The position numbers were made by a program, and so were the translations under genes. Below the pieces are notes generated by a model that had not been told where the DNA came from, did no database searches, and saw nothing but the letters and a program-made list of their open reading frames with translations. A DNA stretch of 64,000 nucleotides from Massilia eburnea (GTDB lineage Bacteria; Pseudomonadota; Gammaproteobacteria; Burkholderiales; Burkholderiaceae_D), in the NCBI RefSeq assembly GCF_009720745.1, contig NZ_WNKX01000022.1:1-64000 (forward strand), written 5' to 3'. Each line of letters starts with the position of its first letter. Position 1 is the stretch's first letter. This document shows, in pieces, positions 25,319-34,107 of this stretch.

Positions 25319-26498
25319 CCCAACCATCTATCATATCAGCCCAGTCCTGCATCATCGCGCGCCGCTGATCTGCATATTCCGCCTTGTTGTACACGGCACG
25401 CACACCACGCTGTTCATGTGCGAGGCACTTCTCGATCCAGTCAGTGTTGTAGCCGGCTTCGTGCAACAGCGTCGAAGCCGTGCGTCGTAAATCGTGCGGC
25501 GTGAAGTCGGCCAACGGACGCCCTGCTTCGCGCGCACTGCGCGACACGGATGTTGTCACCGAATTCAACGTGGCGTTCGAGATCGGTAAATCTGCATCGT
25601 ACCGAGACGGCAGTACGTAGGGCGAGCCAGCGGCGCACGTGCGAAGTGCGATGAACATATCGATCGCCTGGCGCGACAGATAGACGTTGTGCGGGTTGCG
25701 TCGCTTCATGCGCTGCGCCGGGATGGTCCAGACACCGCTGGTGAAATTGATCTCGTCCCAGGTGGCGTCGGTCAGCTCGGACTTGCGGACCATCGTCAGC
25801 AGCAAGAGCTTCACGGCCAGGCGCAAGGTCGGCGCACTTTGGATTTTCTCGAGGTGCTCGTACAGCCATGGGATCTCCGTGCTGCTTAGCGCCCGATCCC
25901 GCGGCTGGAATGTGGCGATCGAGCACGGAGGAACCTTATCCGCCGGGTTCGGCGCCTCGTGGCCACGTTGGCCGGCATGCCGGAACACCAGCATCACGAT
26001 CTCGCGCGCGTGAACAGCGGTTGCAGGCGCGCCCCGCGCCACAATCGCATCGCATACCCGACGCAGCTCTTCATGCGTGATCTCATGCAGCAGCATTTTC
26101 CCGAACGGCCGGTGCAGATCGCGCTCATACACCGACCGGCGCATGTCGCGAGTCGATTCGGCCATGCGATAGGTCGACAACCAACGCTCGGCCCATTCGC
26201 CAAATGTCTCCTCGCCAGCTATACGGGCCTTCTGGCGCCGCTTCTGCTGCGTCGGGGACTTGCCTTCCGCCACCAACTTCTTCGCCGCCACGAGCTTCTC
26301 GCGCGCCTCCGCGAGCGTGACGCCACCTACCCCATACTTGCCCAGCACCAGCGTCTCCTGGCGCCCGTTGACGCGGTAGTTATACCTGAATGACACCACG
26401 CCCGAGACAAGCACCATCGCATACAAGCCATCGCGGTCCTGGACCTTATAGGCCTTCGGACCAGGCTTCAAATTCCGCAGCTTAACGTCCGTCAGCAT
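25305..26498 (-). CDS. int: P4-type tyrosine site-specific integrase
   Basis: A 397-residue integrase with an N-terminal DUF4102 arm-binding domain (LTDVKLRNLKPG, then RYNYRVNGRQETLVLGKYG), a SAM-like core-binding domain (about 95-175) and a catalytic domain. Catalytic residues are visible: the first arginine in TMVRKSEL, HxxR in HDLRRTAS, the second histidine in CLAHEQ and the nucleophile in AVYNKAEY. It is expected to integrate and excise the element at the 3' end of guaA, whose stop codon lies about 400 bp upstream of its start. It appears full length. Confidence 0.93.
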   Translation of the reverse strand: MLTDVKLRNLKPGPKAYKVQDRDGLYAMVLVSGVVSFRYNYRVNGRQETLVLGKYGVGGVTLAEAREKLVAAKKLVAEGKSPTQQKRRQKARIAGEETFGEWAERWLSTYRMAESTRDMRRSVYERDLHRPFGKMLLHEITHEELRRVCDAIVARGAPATAVHAREIVMLVFRHAGQRGHEAPNPADKVPPCSIATFQPRDRALSSTEIPWLYEHLEKIQSAPTLRLAVKLLLLTMVRKSELTDATWDEINFTSGVWTIPAQRMKRRNPHNVYLSRQAIDMFIALRTCAAGSPYVLPSRYDADLPISNATLNSVTTSVSRSAREAGRPLADFTPHDLRRTASTLLHEAGYNTDWIEKCLAHEQRGVRAVYNKAEYADQRRAMMQDWADMIDGWVKGA

Positions 26499-26515
26499 AA
26501 ACCCTCCGTTTTCAA

Positions 26516-26767
26516 TACCATCATCCTGCCTGTTTCCCTCTATAAATCAACACGTTAGCGCACTCAAAAACCCGGCCTTTCGTGGTGATTTTGGCCGAAA
26601 AACAGCTTTCCGATACCATCACAAAAAAGTGTGGTGAATCGGCCATTTTTCGCCGTCAAATCAGTGACTTAAGCGATTCCGATACCATCAACTCGTCGAA
26701 ACCGGGTTTGATGGTATTTGCGTGACCACCGCAACCAGACTCGCGCATACCATCGCCGAGACCATCA
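26516..26767. repeat. TACCATCA repeats, candidate integrase arm sites
   Basis: TACCATCA occurs at 26516-26523, 26614-26621 and 26683-26690, and inverted at 26709-26716 (TGATGGTA). Close variants lie at 26748-26755 and 26760-26767. The copies fill the space between the integrase start and guaA, where arm-type binding sites of P4-like integrases are expected. The 395-bp region has no gene. Confidence 0.55.
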
Positions 26768-26822
26768 ATTTCACCTGCTTCCCCTTGCCAATCGTTGCCA
26801 GATTTCGCCACCAGAAAAAGAA

Positions 26823-26845
26823 AAAGCCCCTGAAAATCAGGGGCT
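26823..26845 (-). terminator. guaA terminator
   Basis: AAGCCCCTGA and TCAGGGGCTT form a perfect 10-bp stem with a 3-base loop. On the minus strand a T-rich run follows (TTTTCTTTTTC). It lies 49 bp after the guaA stop codon. Confidence 0.85.
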
Positions 26846-26882
26846 TAGTCTTGGTCTAATGCCGAGTGCTGCGCGGTGCAGC

Positions 26883-26912
26883 CAGACGGGAAATTATTCC
26901 CATTCAATGGTC
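26883..26912. other. Probable attachment site at guaA 3' end
   Basis: The last codons of guaA (IEWE then TAA) are a known insertion target of P4-like integrases, which restore the end of the gene on integration. The integrase lies on the island side. The other att copy must be left of the window, so the exact core cannot be defined here. Confidence 0.45.
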
Positions 26913-28495
26913 GCAGGTGGCTTGCCGCTGATGTCGTAGACGACGCGGTTCAGGCCACGCACTTCATTGATGATGCGATTGGAGACCTTGCCCAGCAGCG
27001 AGTGCGGCACGTGCGCCCAGTGCGCGGTCATGAAGTCCTGGGTCTGCACGGCGCGCAGCGCTACGACGTAATCGTAGGTGCGGCCATCGCCCATCACGCC
27101 GACCGACTTCACCGGCAGGAAGACAGCGAATGCCTGCGAGGTAGCGTCGTACCAGTTGGCTGGTGCGTCTTCGCCCGGCATGGCGGCGCCTTCGTATGGG
27201 GTGTTGCGCAGTTCTTCGATGAAGATGGCGTCGGCGCGGCGCAGCAGGTCGGCGTATTCCTTCTTCACTTCACCCAGGATGCGCACGCCCAGGCCTGGGC
27301 CCGGGAATGGGTGGCGGTACACCATCTCGTGCGGCAAGCCCAGGGCCACGCCCAGCTTGCGTACTTCGTCCTTGAACAGTTCGCGCAGCGGCTCGAGCAG
27401 CTGCAGCTTCATGGTCTCAGGCAGGCCGCCCACGTTGTGGTGCGACTTGATGGTCTGGCCTTTCTTGCCCTTGCCCGCGGATTCGATCACGTCAGGGTAG
27501 ATGGTACCTTGCGCCAGCCACTTGGCGTTCACCAGCTTGGCCGATTCGGCCTGGAACACTTCCACGAATTCGCGGCCGATGATCTTGCGCTTCTGCTCTG
27601 GATCGGTGACGCCGGCCAGGTGGCCCATGAACTGTTCGGTTGCATCGACCTGGATCACTTTCACGCCCAGGTTCTTGGAGAACATGTCCATCACCATCTT
27701 GCCTTCGTTCAGGCGCAGCAGGCCGTGGTCGACGAAGACGCAGGTCAGCTGGTCGCCGATGGCGCGGTGGATCAGTGCTGCAGCCACGGAGGAATCAACG
27801 CCGCCGGACAGGCCGAGGATCACTTCATCCTTGCCGACTTGCGCGCGGATCTTCTCCACTGCTTCGGAGATGTAGTCCGGCATATTCCAGTCTGCCTTGC
27901 AGCCGCAGATCTCGTGCACGAAGCGGCCCAGCATGGCCTTGCCCTGCACGGTGTGGGTCACTTCCGGGTGCCATTGCACGGCGTAGAACTTGCGCTCTTC
28001 GTCGGCCATGCCGGCGATCGGGCAGGAATCGGTGGACGCCATCAGCTTGAAGCCGGCCGGCATTTCCAGGACCTTGTCGCCGTGGCTCATCCAGACCTTC
28101 AGCATGCCGTGGCCTTCGTCGGTGACGAAGTCGTTGATGCCGTTCAGCAGCGCGGTGTGGTTGCGGGCGCGCACTTCAGCGTAGCCGAATTCGCGCACCA
28201 GGCCGTTTTCCACTTTGCCGCCCAGCTGCGCAGCCATGGTCTGCATGCCGTAGCAGATGCCCAGCACTGGCACGCCGATTTCAAATACGGCTTGCGGTGC
28301 GCGTGGGGAATCGCCTTCCAGCGTGGAGTTGTGGGAGCCGGACAGGATGACGCCCGATGCGCCGTAGTTGCGAATGAATTCGTCGCTGACGTCGTACGGG
28401 TACACCTCGGAAAACACGCCCGCATCGCGCACGCGGCGTGCGATCAGCTGGGTAACCTGGGAACCAAAATCAAGGATGAGGATTTTTGAGTGCAT
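26894..28495 (-). CDS. guaA: GMP synthase (glutamine-hydrolysing)
   Basis: Converts XMP to GMP using ATP and glutamine, the last step of guanine nucleotide synthesis. The 533-residue protein has an N-terminal class I glutamine amidotransferase (nucleophile cysteine in GICYGMQ), the ATP pyrophosphatase P-loop LSGGVDSS, and the conserved C-terminal dimer domain ending PPATIEWE. The start at 28495 gives the family N-terminus (MHSKILILDFGSQ). It lies downstream of guaB with a terminator between them. It is intact despite the adjacent island insertion. Confidence 0.98.
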   Translation of the reverse strand: MHSKILILDFGSQVTQLIARRVRDAGVFSEVYPYDVSDEFIRNYGASGVILSGSHNSTLEGDSPRAPQAVFEIGVPVLGICYGMQTMAAQLGGKVENGLVREFGYAEVRARNHTALLNGINDFVTDEGHGMLKVWMSHGDKVLEMPAGFKLMASTDSCPIAGMADEERKFYAVQWHPEVTHTVQGKAMLGRFVHEICGCKADWNMPDYISEAVEKIRAQVGKDEVILGLSGGVDSSVAAALIHRAIGDQLTCVFVDHGLLRLNEGKMVMDMFSKNLGVKVIQVDATEQFMGHLAGVTDPEQKRKIIGREFVEVFQAESAKLVNAKWLAQGTIYPDVIESAGKGKKGQTIKSHHNVGGLPETMKLQLLEPLRELFKDEVRKLGVALGLPHEMVYRHPFPGPGLGVRILGEVKKEYADLLRRADAIFIEELRNTPYEGAAMPGEDAPANWYDATSQAFAVFLPVKSVGVMGDGRTYDYVVALRAVQTQDFMTAHWAHVPHSLLGKVSNRIINEVRGLNRVVYDISGKPPATIEWE

Positions 28496-28515
28496 AGCGG
28501 GGGCAAAAAAAAATT

Positions 28516-28536
28516 GCGGCGACACTTGGTCGCCGC
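28516..28536 (-). terminator. guaB terminator
   Basis: GCGGCGAC and GTCGCCGC form an 8-bp stem around ACTTG, followed on the minus strand by a run of nine T. It lies between guaB and guaA and could reduce read-through into guaA. Confidence 0.85.
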
Positions 28537-28549
28537 TTTGCGGAGTGAC

Positions 28550-30010
28550 TTATTCGGAGCGGTAGTTCGGCGCTTCTTTGGTGATCTGGACGTCGTGCAC
28601 GTGCGATTCGCGCATGCCGGCCGACGTGATCTCGACGAATTCTGCTTTCTCTTTCAGTTCGTCGATGGTGGCGCAGCCGCAGTAGCCCATGGACTGGCGC
28701 ACGCCGCCTACCAGCTGGAACAGGATCGCCAGCACGGAGCCCTTGTAGGCCACGCGGCCTTCAATGCCTTCCGGTACGAACTTGTCCTGCTTGGCGCTGG
28801 CGTCCTGGAAGTAGCGGTCAGCCGAACCGTCAGCCATCGCGCCCAGGGAGCCCATGCCGCGGTAGGACTTGTACGAACGGCCCTGGTACAGGATCACTTC
28901 GCCCGGTGCTTCTTCGGTGCCGGCGAACATGGAGCCCATCATCACGGTGGATGCGCCGGCTGCCAGTGCTTTCGAAATGTCGCCCGAGAAGCGGATGCCG
29001 CCGTCGGCGATACATGGAACGCCGGTGCCCTTCAGTGCTTCGGCCACGTTGGAGATCGCCGTGATCTGCGGTACGCCCACGCCTGCAACGATACGGGTGG
29101 TGCAGATGGAGCCTGGGCCGATGCCGACCTTGACCGCGTCCGCGCCATATTCAACCAGCGCCTTGGCTGCAGCCGCGGTGGCGATATTGCCGCCGATGAC
29201 GTCAACGTGCGGGTACTTGGTCTTGATGTACTTCACGCGATCCAGGATGCCCTGGGAGTGGCCGTGGGCGGTGTCGACTACGAGCACGTCCACGCCTGCC
29301 GCTACCAGCAGGTCGATGCGCTCTTCATCTTTCGCGCCGACCCCGACTGCCGCGCCCACCAGCAGCTTGCCGTGCTGGTCTTTCGATGCGTTCGGGTGTT
29401 CGGTGGATTTCTGGATGTCCTTGACGGTGATCAGGCCACGCAGTTCAAACGCTTCGTTCACCACCAGCACGCGCTCCAGGCGGTGCTTGTTCATCAGGCG
29501 CTTGGCTTCGTCGGTGTTGGCTTCTTCGTTGACGGTGACCAGCTTTTCACGCGGGGTCATCTTGGCGCGCACTTCGGCGTCCAGCTCTTTTTCAAAGCGC
29601 AGGTCGCGGTTGGTGATGATGCCGACCACTTCCTTGCCTTGGACGACCGGGAAGCCGGAAATACCATATTGCTCGGTCAGCTTGATCACGTCGCGGATCT
29701 TCATGTCCGGCGGAATGGTGATCGGATCGCGCAGCACGCCAGCCTCGAAACGCTTGACCTTCGACACTTCACGCGCCTGGTCTTTCGGCTTCAGGTTCTT
29801 GTGGATGATGCCGATGCCGCCCTCTTGCGCCATGGCGATCGCCAGACGGCTTTCGGTGACGGTATCCATTGCTGCGGACAGCAGGGGGATATTCAGGCTG
29901 ATGTTGCGGGTCAGGCGAGTCTTGAGGGACGTATCCGCAGGCAGGATGTTGGAATACGCGGGGACGAGGAGCACGTCATCGAAAGTGAGTGCTTTTTGGA
30001 GCAGACGCAT
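28550..30010 (-). CDS. guaB: IMP dehydrogenase
   Basis: Oxidises IMP to XMP with NAD, the committed step toward GMP. The 486-residue protein has the TIM-barrel core interrupted by two CBS domains (about 95-205). The catalytic cysteine is in GPGSICTTRIV and the flap region reads YRGMGSLGAM. Its length and N-terminus (LTFDDVLLVPAYS) are standard. It is transcribed toward guaA; the divergent gntK operon lies upstream. Confidence 0.98.
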   Translation of the reverse strand: MRLLQKALTFDDVLLVPAYSNILPADTSLKTRLTRNISLNIPLLSAAMDTVTESRLAIAMAQEGGIGIIHKNLKPKDQAREVSKVKRFEAGVLRDPITIPPDMKIRDVIKLTEQYGISGFPVVQGKEVVGIITNRDLRFEKELDAEVRAKMTPREKLVTVNEEANTDEAKRLMNKHRLERVLVVNEAFELRGLITVKDIQKSTEHPNASKDQHGKLLVGAAVGVGAKDEERIDLLVAAGVDVLVVDTAHGHSQGILDRVKYIKTKYPHVDVIGGNIATAAAAKALVEYGADAVKVGIGPGSICTTRIVAGVGVPQITAISNVAEALKGTGVPCIADGGIRFSGDISKALAAGASTVMMGSMFAGTEEAPGEVILYQGRSYKSYRGMGSLGAMADGSADRYFQDASAKQDKFVPEGIEGRVAYKGSVLAILFQLVGGVRQSMGYCGCATIDELKEKAEFVEITSAGMRESHVHDVQITKEAPNYRSE

Positions 30011-30096
30011 AGTATTTCCTATAGGCGCAAAAGTAGATTATACAGAAAACCGCCGCTTTCGTCATGGCAATCTTCGGAGGGGAACTGTTGCGCCGA

Positions 30097-30110
30097 TGCT
30101 AGCGCTATCA
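30097..30110. promoter_or_regulatory. GntR/LacI-type operator, distal copy
   Basis: TGCTAGCGCTATCA differs by one base from the perfect palindrome at 30165-30178. The two sites lie 68 bp apart, which allows looping by a tetrameric LacI-family repressor. No repressor gene is adjacent. Confidence 0.6.
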
Positions 30111-30164
30111 TTGCGTCTCAAATTCTTCTTTACAAATTTCATGACCAAGCTAAACTCTCGTCAA

Positions 30165-30178
30165 TGATAGCGCTATCA
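30165..30178. promoter_or_regulatory. GntR/LacI-type operator, proximal copy
   Basis: TGATAGCGCTATCA is a perfect 14-bp palindrome with the central CG step typical of LacI-family sites, 15 bp before gntK. It probably controls the gntK-transporter-porin operon in response to gluconate or a related sugar acid. Confidence 0.7.
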
Positions 30179-30193
30179 GCGATAAGGAGACAA

Positions 30194-30703
30194 ATGAACA
30201 AGATTACGAATAACCGCTGGGTCGTCATGGGCGTCAGCGGCGCAGGCAAGAGTGAAATCGGGGCCAGGCTGGCCGCGGCGCTCGGCGTCCGCTTCCTCGA
30301 AGGAGACAGCTTTCACACGCCGCAGAACGTCGCCAAGATGTCCGCCGGCATTCCGCTCGACGATGGCGACCGCGCCGGCTGGCTGCAAGCACTGAGCAAT
30401 GAGATCGGCGCCGCGCGTGAACGCGGCGAAGGCCTGGTCCTCTCCTGTTCCTCGCTTAAACGCCGCTACCGCGACCTGCTGCGCAGCGGCGACCCTGGCC
30501 TGCGCTTCGCCCACCTGCACGGAGAGCGCACCCTGCTGGAACAGCGCATGCGCACTCGCCCCGGCCATTACATGCCAGCCTCGCTGCTGGACAGCCAGCT
30601 GCGCGACCTCGAACCGCTGCAAGCGGACGAGGCCAGTTTGCAGCTGGACCTGGCGCAAGCACCACAGCAGCTGGTTGACGCCATCCTGCGATCCCTCGAA
30701 TGA
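30194..30703 (+). CDS. gntK: Gluconokinase
   Basis: Phosphorylates D-gluconate to 6-phosphogluconate. The 169-residue protein has the P-loop GVSGAGKS near the N-terminus, the GDSFHTPQNVAKM substrate block, DRAGWL and the CSSLKRRYRDLLR block typical of GntK. The start at 30194 follows AAGGAGA. It is the first gene of a probable operon with an MFS transporter and a porin, under a palindromic operator. The assignment is firm. Confidence 0.95.
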   Translation: MNKITNNRWVVMGVSGAGKSEIGARLAAALGVRFLEGDSFHTPQNVAKMSAGIPLDDGDRAGWLQALSNEIGAARERGEGLVLSCSSLKRRYRDLLRSGDPGLRFAHLHGERTLLEQRMRTRPGHYMPASLLDSQLRDLEPLQADEASLQLDLAQAPQQLVDAILRSLE

Positions 30704-30743
30704 ATAACCAGATATTCACACTACAATCAAAAATGGAGACAGC

Positions 30744-32051
30744 ATGAAAACAAGCACAAAAGTCGCAAAACGCCGCTGGGGCATTGGCGCCCTGCTCGGT
30801 ATTGGCGTCCTGATCAATTACATCGACCGCATTGGCCTGTCGGTGGCCGCTCCGCAAATCCAGGAAGCGTTTACCCTGACGCCGGTCGATATGGGCCTGC
30901 TGTTCAGCGCTTTCGCCTGGTCGTACTCGCTGCTGCAGATTCCTGTCGGCATGGTGCTGGACCGCTTCGGCCCCACCAAGGTTGGCCGCTGGGGCGCCTT
31001 CCTGTGGGGGCTGGCCTCTACCATTACCGCGTTCTCGAGCGGCTTTGCCGGCATCTTTGCGGCGCGTGTATTGCTGGGCATTGCTGAAGCGCCGGCCTTC
31101 CCGGTCAGCTCCAAGGCCACCGGCTATTGGTTCCCGCGCAAGGAACGCGGTACCGCTACCGCCATTTTCGACGCGGCGGCTAAATTCTCCAACGTGATCG
31201 GCGTGCCGCTGGTGGCGGTCACGGTGGTCGCTTTTGGCTGGCGCTGGGGCTTTGCGCTGACGGCGGTGCTGAGCTTCAGCTACTTCTTCGCTTTCCTGCT
31301 GTTCTATCGCGACCCTAGCTCTGATACCAGGCTGTCCAAGGCTGAACTCGATTACATCCAGCGCGGCGGCGCAGCGCCCGAAGGTCCGGCCGAAGGCGGC
31401 GCAGTCAATATGCTCGGCTACCTGCTCACCAAATCCAAGGTGTGGGGCCTGACCATCGGCTTTGCGGCATACGGCTATACCTTCTACCTCTTCCTGACCT
31501 GGCTGCCCGGCTACCTGGTGCAGACCATGCACATGAGCATTATCAAATCGGCTGGCTTCGCCGCGATCCCATGGGCCGTAGCGACGGTGACCGACCTCTT
31601 CGTCGGCGGCTGGCTGATCGACCACTTGATCGCCAAAGGCAAGAACGAATCCACGGTGCGCAAGAGCGTGCTGGTGATCGGCATGCTGTTCGGCCTTGCC
31701 GTGTTCGGCGCGACCCAGACCACCGATCCGGCCTGGGCCATCTTCTGGATTTCGATTGCGCTGGGCGGCCTGGCATCTGCCGCGCCGGTTGGCTGGTCGC
31801 TGCCGTCGCTGATCGCACCGAAAGGCGGCGCCGGCACTGTCGGCGGCATCATGAACTTCGCCAACAACCTGATGGGCGCTGCGGCCCCCATCGTTACCGG
31901 CATGATCGTCGGCGCCACCAACTCGTTCGCCAATGCCTTCATGGTCGCTGGCGTCATCCTGCTGGTCGGCATCGTGTCCTTCGTCTTCGTGCTCGGCAAG
32001 ATCGAGCCGCTGCCAGATCCCGCACCACGCGGCAATACCGTACCCGCCTGA
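30744..32051 (+). CDS. MFS transporter, sugar-acid type (ACS family)
   Basis: A 435-residue inner-membrane transporter with about twelve hydrophobic segments. The start region (INYIDRIGLSVAAPQI) and the GMVLDRFGPTKVGRWGAFLWG loop are those of the anion:cation symporter family (hexuronate, galactonate and glucarate carriers). A central cytoplasmic loop lies near residues 195-225. GGAGACAGC precedes the ATG. Being between gntK and a porin, it probably imports gluconate or a related aldonate; the substrate is inferred from context. Confidence 0.88.
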   Translation: MKTSTKVAKRRWGIGALLGIGVLINYIDRIGLSVAAPQIQEAFTLTPVDMGLLFSAFAWSYSLLQIPVGMVLDRFGPTKVGRWGAFLWGLASTITAFSSGFAGIFAARVLLGIAEAPAFPVSSKATGYWFPRKERGTATAIFDAAAKFSNVIGVPLVAVTVVAFGWRWGFALTAVLSFSYFFAFLLFYRDPSSDTRLSKAELDYIQRGGAAPEGPAEGGAVNMLGYLLTKSKVWGLTIGFAAYGYTFYLFLTWLPGYLVQTMHMSIIKSAGFAAIPWAVATVTDLFVGGWLIDHLIAKGKNESTVRKSVLVIGMLFGLAVFGATQTTDPAWAIFWISIALGGLASAAPVGWSLPSLIAPKGGAGTVGGIMNFANNLMGAAAPIVTGMIVGATNSFANAFMVAGVILLVGIVSFVFVLGKIEPLPDPAPRGNTVPA

Positions 32052-32073
32052 CCCAATCATTACTGGAGACAAA

Positions 32074-33141
32074 ATGAACAAACGCATGATTGCGGTGGCT
32101 GCGCTCGCCCTTACGGCTTGCAGCGGCGCCGCACTGGCTCAAAGCAACGTCGCTTTTTACGGCGTGATGGACCTGGGTATTTCCCAGGATCGCGGCGGTG
32201 TCGCAGGCACCTCGACCCGCGTCACCAGCGGCATGGCGACGCAGAGCCGCTGGGGCTTCCGCGGCAGCGAGGACCTTGGCGGCGGCAATTCAGCCTTCTT
32301 CGTCATTGAGGGAGGCATCCACGCCGACGTGGGTATTTCGACCCAGAACAACACGCTGTTTGGCCGCACCAGCATCGTCGGCCTGCGCAATGCAAAGCTT
32401 GGGTCGATCTCGATCGGCCTGCAGGATACGCCGCTGTTCACCACTCTTAACACGGTGGTCGACCCGCTGCGCAACGGCATCGCCCGCTCCAACAACCTGA
32501 TGCCGTCGACCGGTTTCCGCGCCAACAATTCAATCCTGGTGCGCAGCGCCGAGATCAACGGTTTCAGCGTCGACTTCATGTACGCGGCGGGCGAAGTCGC
32601 GGGCGACATCGGCGCCGGCCGCTCCATGGGCGGCTCGGTCGGCTACAGTAACGGGCCGCTGAACATCCGCCTGGCCTACCATCACCGCAACAACGACACC
32701 GCGTTGCTGAAGGACACCAGCAGCGGCCGCAACTTCCTGCTCGGTGCGAATGTTGACTTCGGCGTGGCCAAGGGCTGGTTCGGCTACGGCGTGGACAAGG
32801 GATTGAACAGTGCGCCGCTCAATAGTTCGCTCAACGCGTTCGGCGGCACGCCGCCGACGCCGTCAACCGACAGCCGCGATTTACTGCTGGGCGTGTCGCT
32901 CCCCTTCGGCCCACACACAGTGGTGGCAACCTTCATCGACAAGGATGACCGAACCACGCTGAACCAGGACGCACGGCAGTACGCCCTCGCCTATATGTAC
33001 GCCTTTTCCAAGCGTACCGACATCTACACCTCGTATGCGCTGATCCGCAACCACCGCGGCGCTGGCTATACCGAGGGAAATAGCGAGGAGCCTGGCCTGG
33101 GCGACCGTCAATTCACGGTCGGCCTGCGTCATCGTTTCTAA
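32074..33141 (+). CDS. Gram-negative porin
   Basis: A 355-residue outer-membrane beta-barrel porin of the betaproteobacterial type. The signal peptide is cut after AALA-Q, and the mature start SNVAFYGVMDLGI and the SRWGFRGSEDLGGG block are diagnostic. The C-terminus ends FTVGLRHRF with terminal phenylalanine, the outer-membrane insertion signal. The start at 32074 has GGAGACAAA. It lies 22 bp after the transporter gene and probably provides outer-membrane passage for the same substrate. Confidence 0.93.
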   Translation: MNKRMIAVAALALTACSGAALAQSNVAFYGVMDLGISQDRGGVAGTSTRVTSGMATQSRWGFRGSEDLGGGNSAFFVIEGGIHADVGISTQNNTLFGRTSIVGLRNAKLGSISIGLQDTPLFTTLNTVVDPLRNGIARSNNLMPSTGFRANNSILVRSAEINGFSVDFMYAAGEVAGDIGAGRSMGGSVGYSNGPLNIRLAYHHRNNDTALLKDTSSGRNFLLGANVDFGVAKGWFGYGVDKGLNSAPLNSSLNAFGGTPPTPSTDSRDLLLGVSLPFGPHTVVATFIDKDDRTTLNQDARQYALAYMYAFSKRTDIYTSYALIRNHRGAGYTEGNSEEPGLGDRQFTVGLRHRF

Positions 33142-33187
33142 TCCGCCGCAGTTTCTTTGATTCCTGTAGGAAATATATTTGACAAGG

Positions 33188-33234
33188 AGGGGATTTCGGG
33201 GTGAAATGTGCACTCTCACCCAAGGAAATCCCCT
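33188..33234 (+). promoter_or_regulatory. Hairpin covering the ribosome binding site of the DUF4124 gene
   Basis: AGGGGATTTC (33188-33197) pairs perfectly with GAAATCCCCT (33225-33234), which ends at the base before the ATG. Inside, GGGTGA pairs with TCACCC. The purine-rich AAGGAAA ribosome binding region is inside the stem, so translation may depend on melting or a binder. Confidence 0.5.
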
Positions 33235-33759
33235 ATGAATCAACGTATTACCCGCCTGGCGCTGGCAACCGCGCTGATTGCCTGCACTTCACTCGCCCAG
33301 GCACAGTGGATGTGGGTAAATGAAAAAGGCGTCAAGCAGCTGTCCGACCAGCCGCCGCCACCGGGCACGCCTGCCAACAAGATCCTGAAAGCGCCGCGTG
33401 GCGCAGGCGTGGCCGACTTGCGCAATGAAATGGCTCCTGCCCCTGCCGAAGGCGACGACGCTGCAGCCGCGGATACCAAGGCACCGAAACCAAAGCCAAC
33501 CCTGGCCGAGCGTAACGCCGACTTCAACAAGCGCCAGAAAGAGAACGCTGAGAAAACTGCCAAGGCGGAGGAAGAGGCCAAACGCGAAGCTGAGCGCAAA
33601 AAATACTGCACGGAAGCCAAGGCCAATATCGGCCTGCTGGAAAGTGGCGCGCGTATTTCCGATACCGCCCCAAATGGCGAGCGCACCTTCCTCAGCGATC
33701 AAGACCGTGCGAGGAAAATCAAGGAGCAGCGCGAATCGGTGAACAGCACCTGCAAATAA
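33235..33759 (+). CDS. DUF4124 domain secreted protein
   Basis: A 174-residue periplasmic protein. The signal peptide ends in LAQAQ, followed by the DUF4124 pattern (WMWVNEKGVKQLSDQPPPPGTP). A disordered proline/alanine linker leads to a charged helix (about 95-125) with many E, K and R residues, and two cysteines flank the C-terminal part (C123 and the one just before the end). The function is unknown. The start codon sits at the edge of a strong hairpin. Confidence 0.85.
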   Translation: MNQRITRLALATALIACTSLAQAQWMWVNEKGVKQLSDQPPPPGTPANKILKAPRGAGVADLRNEMAPAPAEGDDAAAADTKAPKPKPTLAERNADFNKRQKENAEKTAKAEEEAKREAERKKYCTEAKANIGLLESGARISDTAPNGERTFLSDQDRARKIKEQRESVNSTCK

Positions 33760-33826
33760 CGGGAACTGCTGCTGCCGGTCATGGTCAAAGGGTGCGTGGA
33801 GAGGGATAAACGTACCGGAGGCGGCC

Positions 33827-34107
33827 ATGAGCGGCAATGACCCTAGTCAGCAGCAGTAGCTTGACCACGAAGTCCGCATTACACGGCTTGAAGAAGCCGT
33901 TATACACATTCAGGCCACGTGCTGTCGAATTGAGGCTGCGCTCAAGACTTGCATCGCGAACAAATAGCCCTGCGCGACAGCCTTGAGCGCCAAATGGAAG
34001 CCCTGCGCCAGGAATTTCACCGCGACCGCCGCTTCTCGGCAATGCTCTTCCTGGCGACACAACTGGCCGTGGTTGGCGCGTTGCTGCGGCTGGCCGGCGT
34101 GTTTTAA
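33827..34107 (+). pseudogene. Broken coiled-coil/membrane-anchor gene
   Basis: From ATG 33827 (preceded by GGAGG) the frame reads MSGNDPSQQQ, then a TAG, then continues in frame with LDHEVRITRLEEAVIHIQ and stops again. A shifted frame resumes with LERQMEALRQEFHRDRRFSAM, a hydrophobic segment and a TAA at 34105. The pieces together look like a small coiled-coil plus transmembrane protein damaged by a stop and a frameshift. The end overlaps the convergent rnfH gene by four bases. Confidence 0.6.

Noticed and set aside
26876..28489. 537-codon open frame on the plus strand opposite guaA
   Set aside because: Exact antisense of guaA in a GC-rich gene; no ribosome site and composition of a shadow frame.
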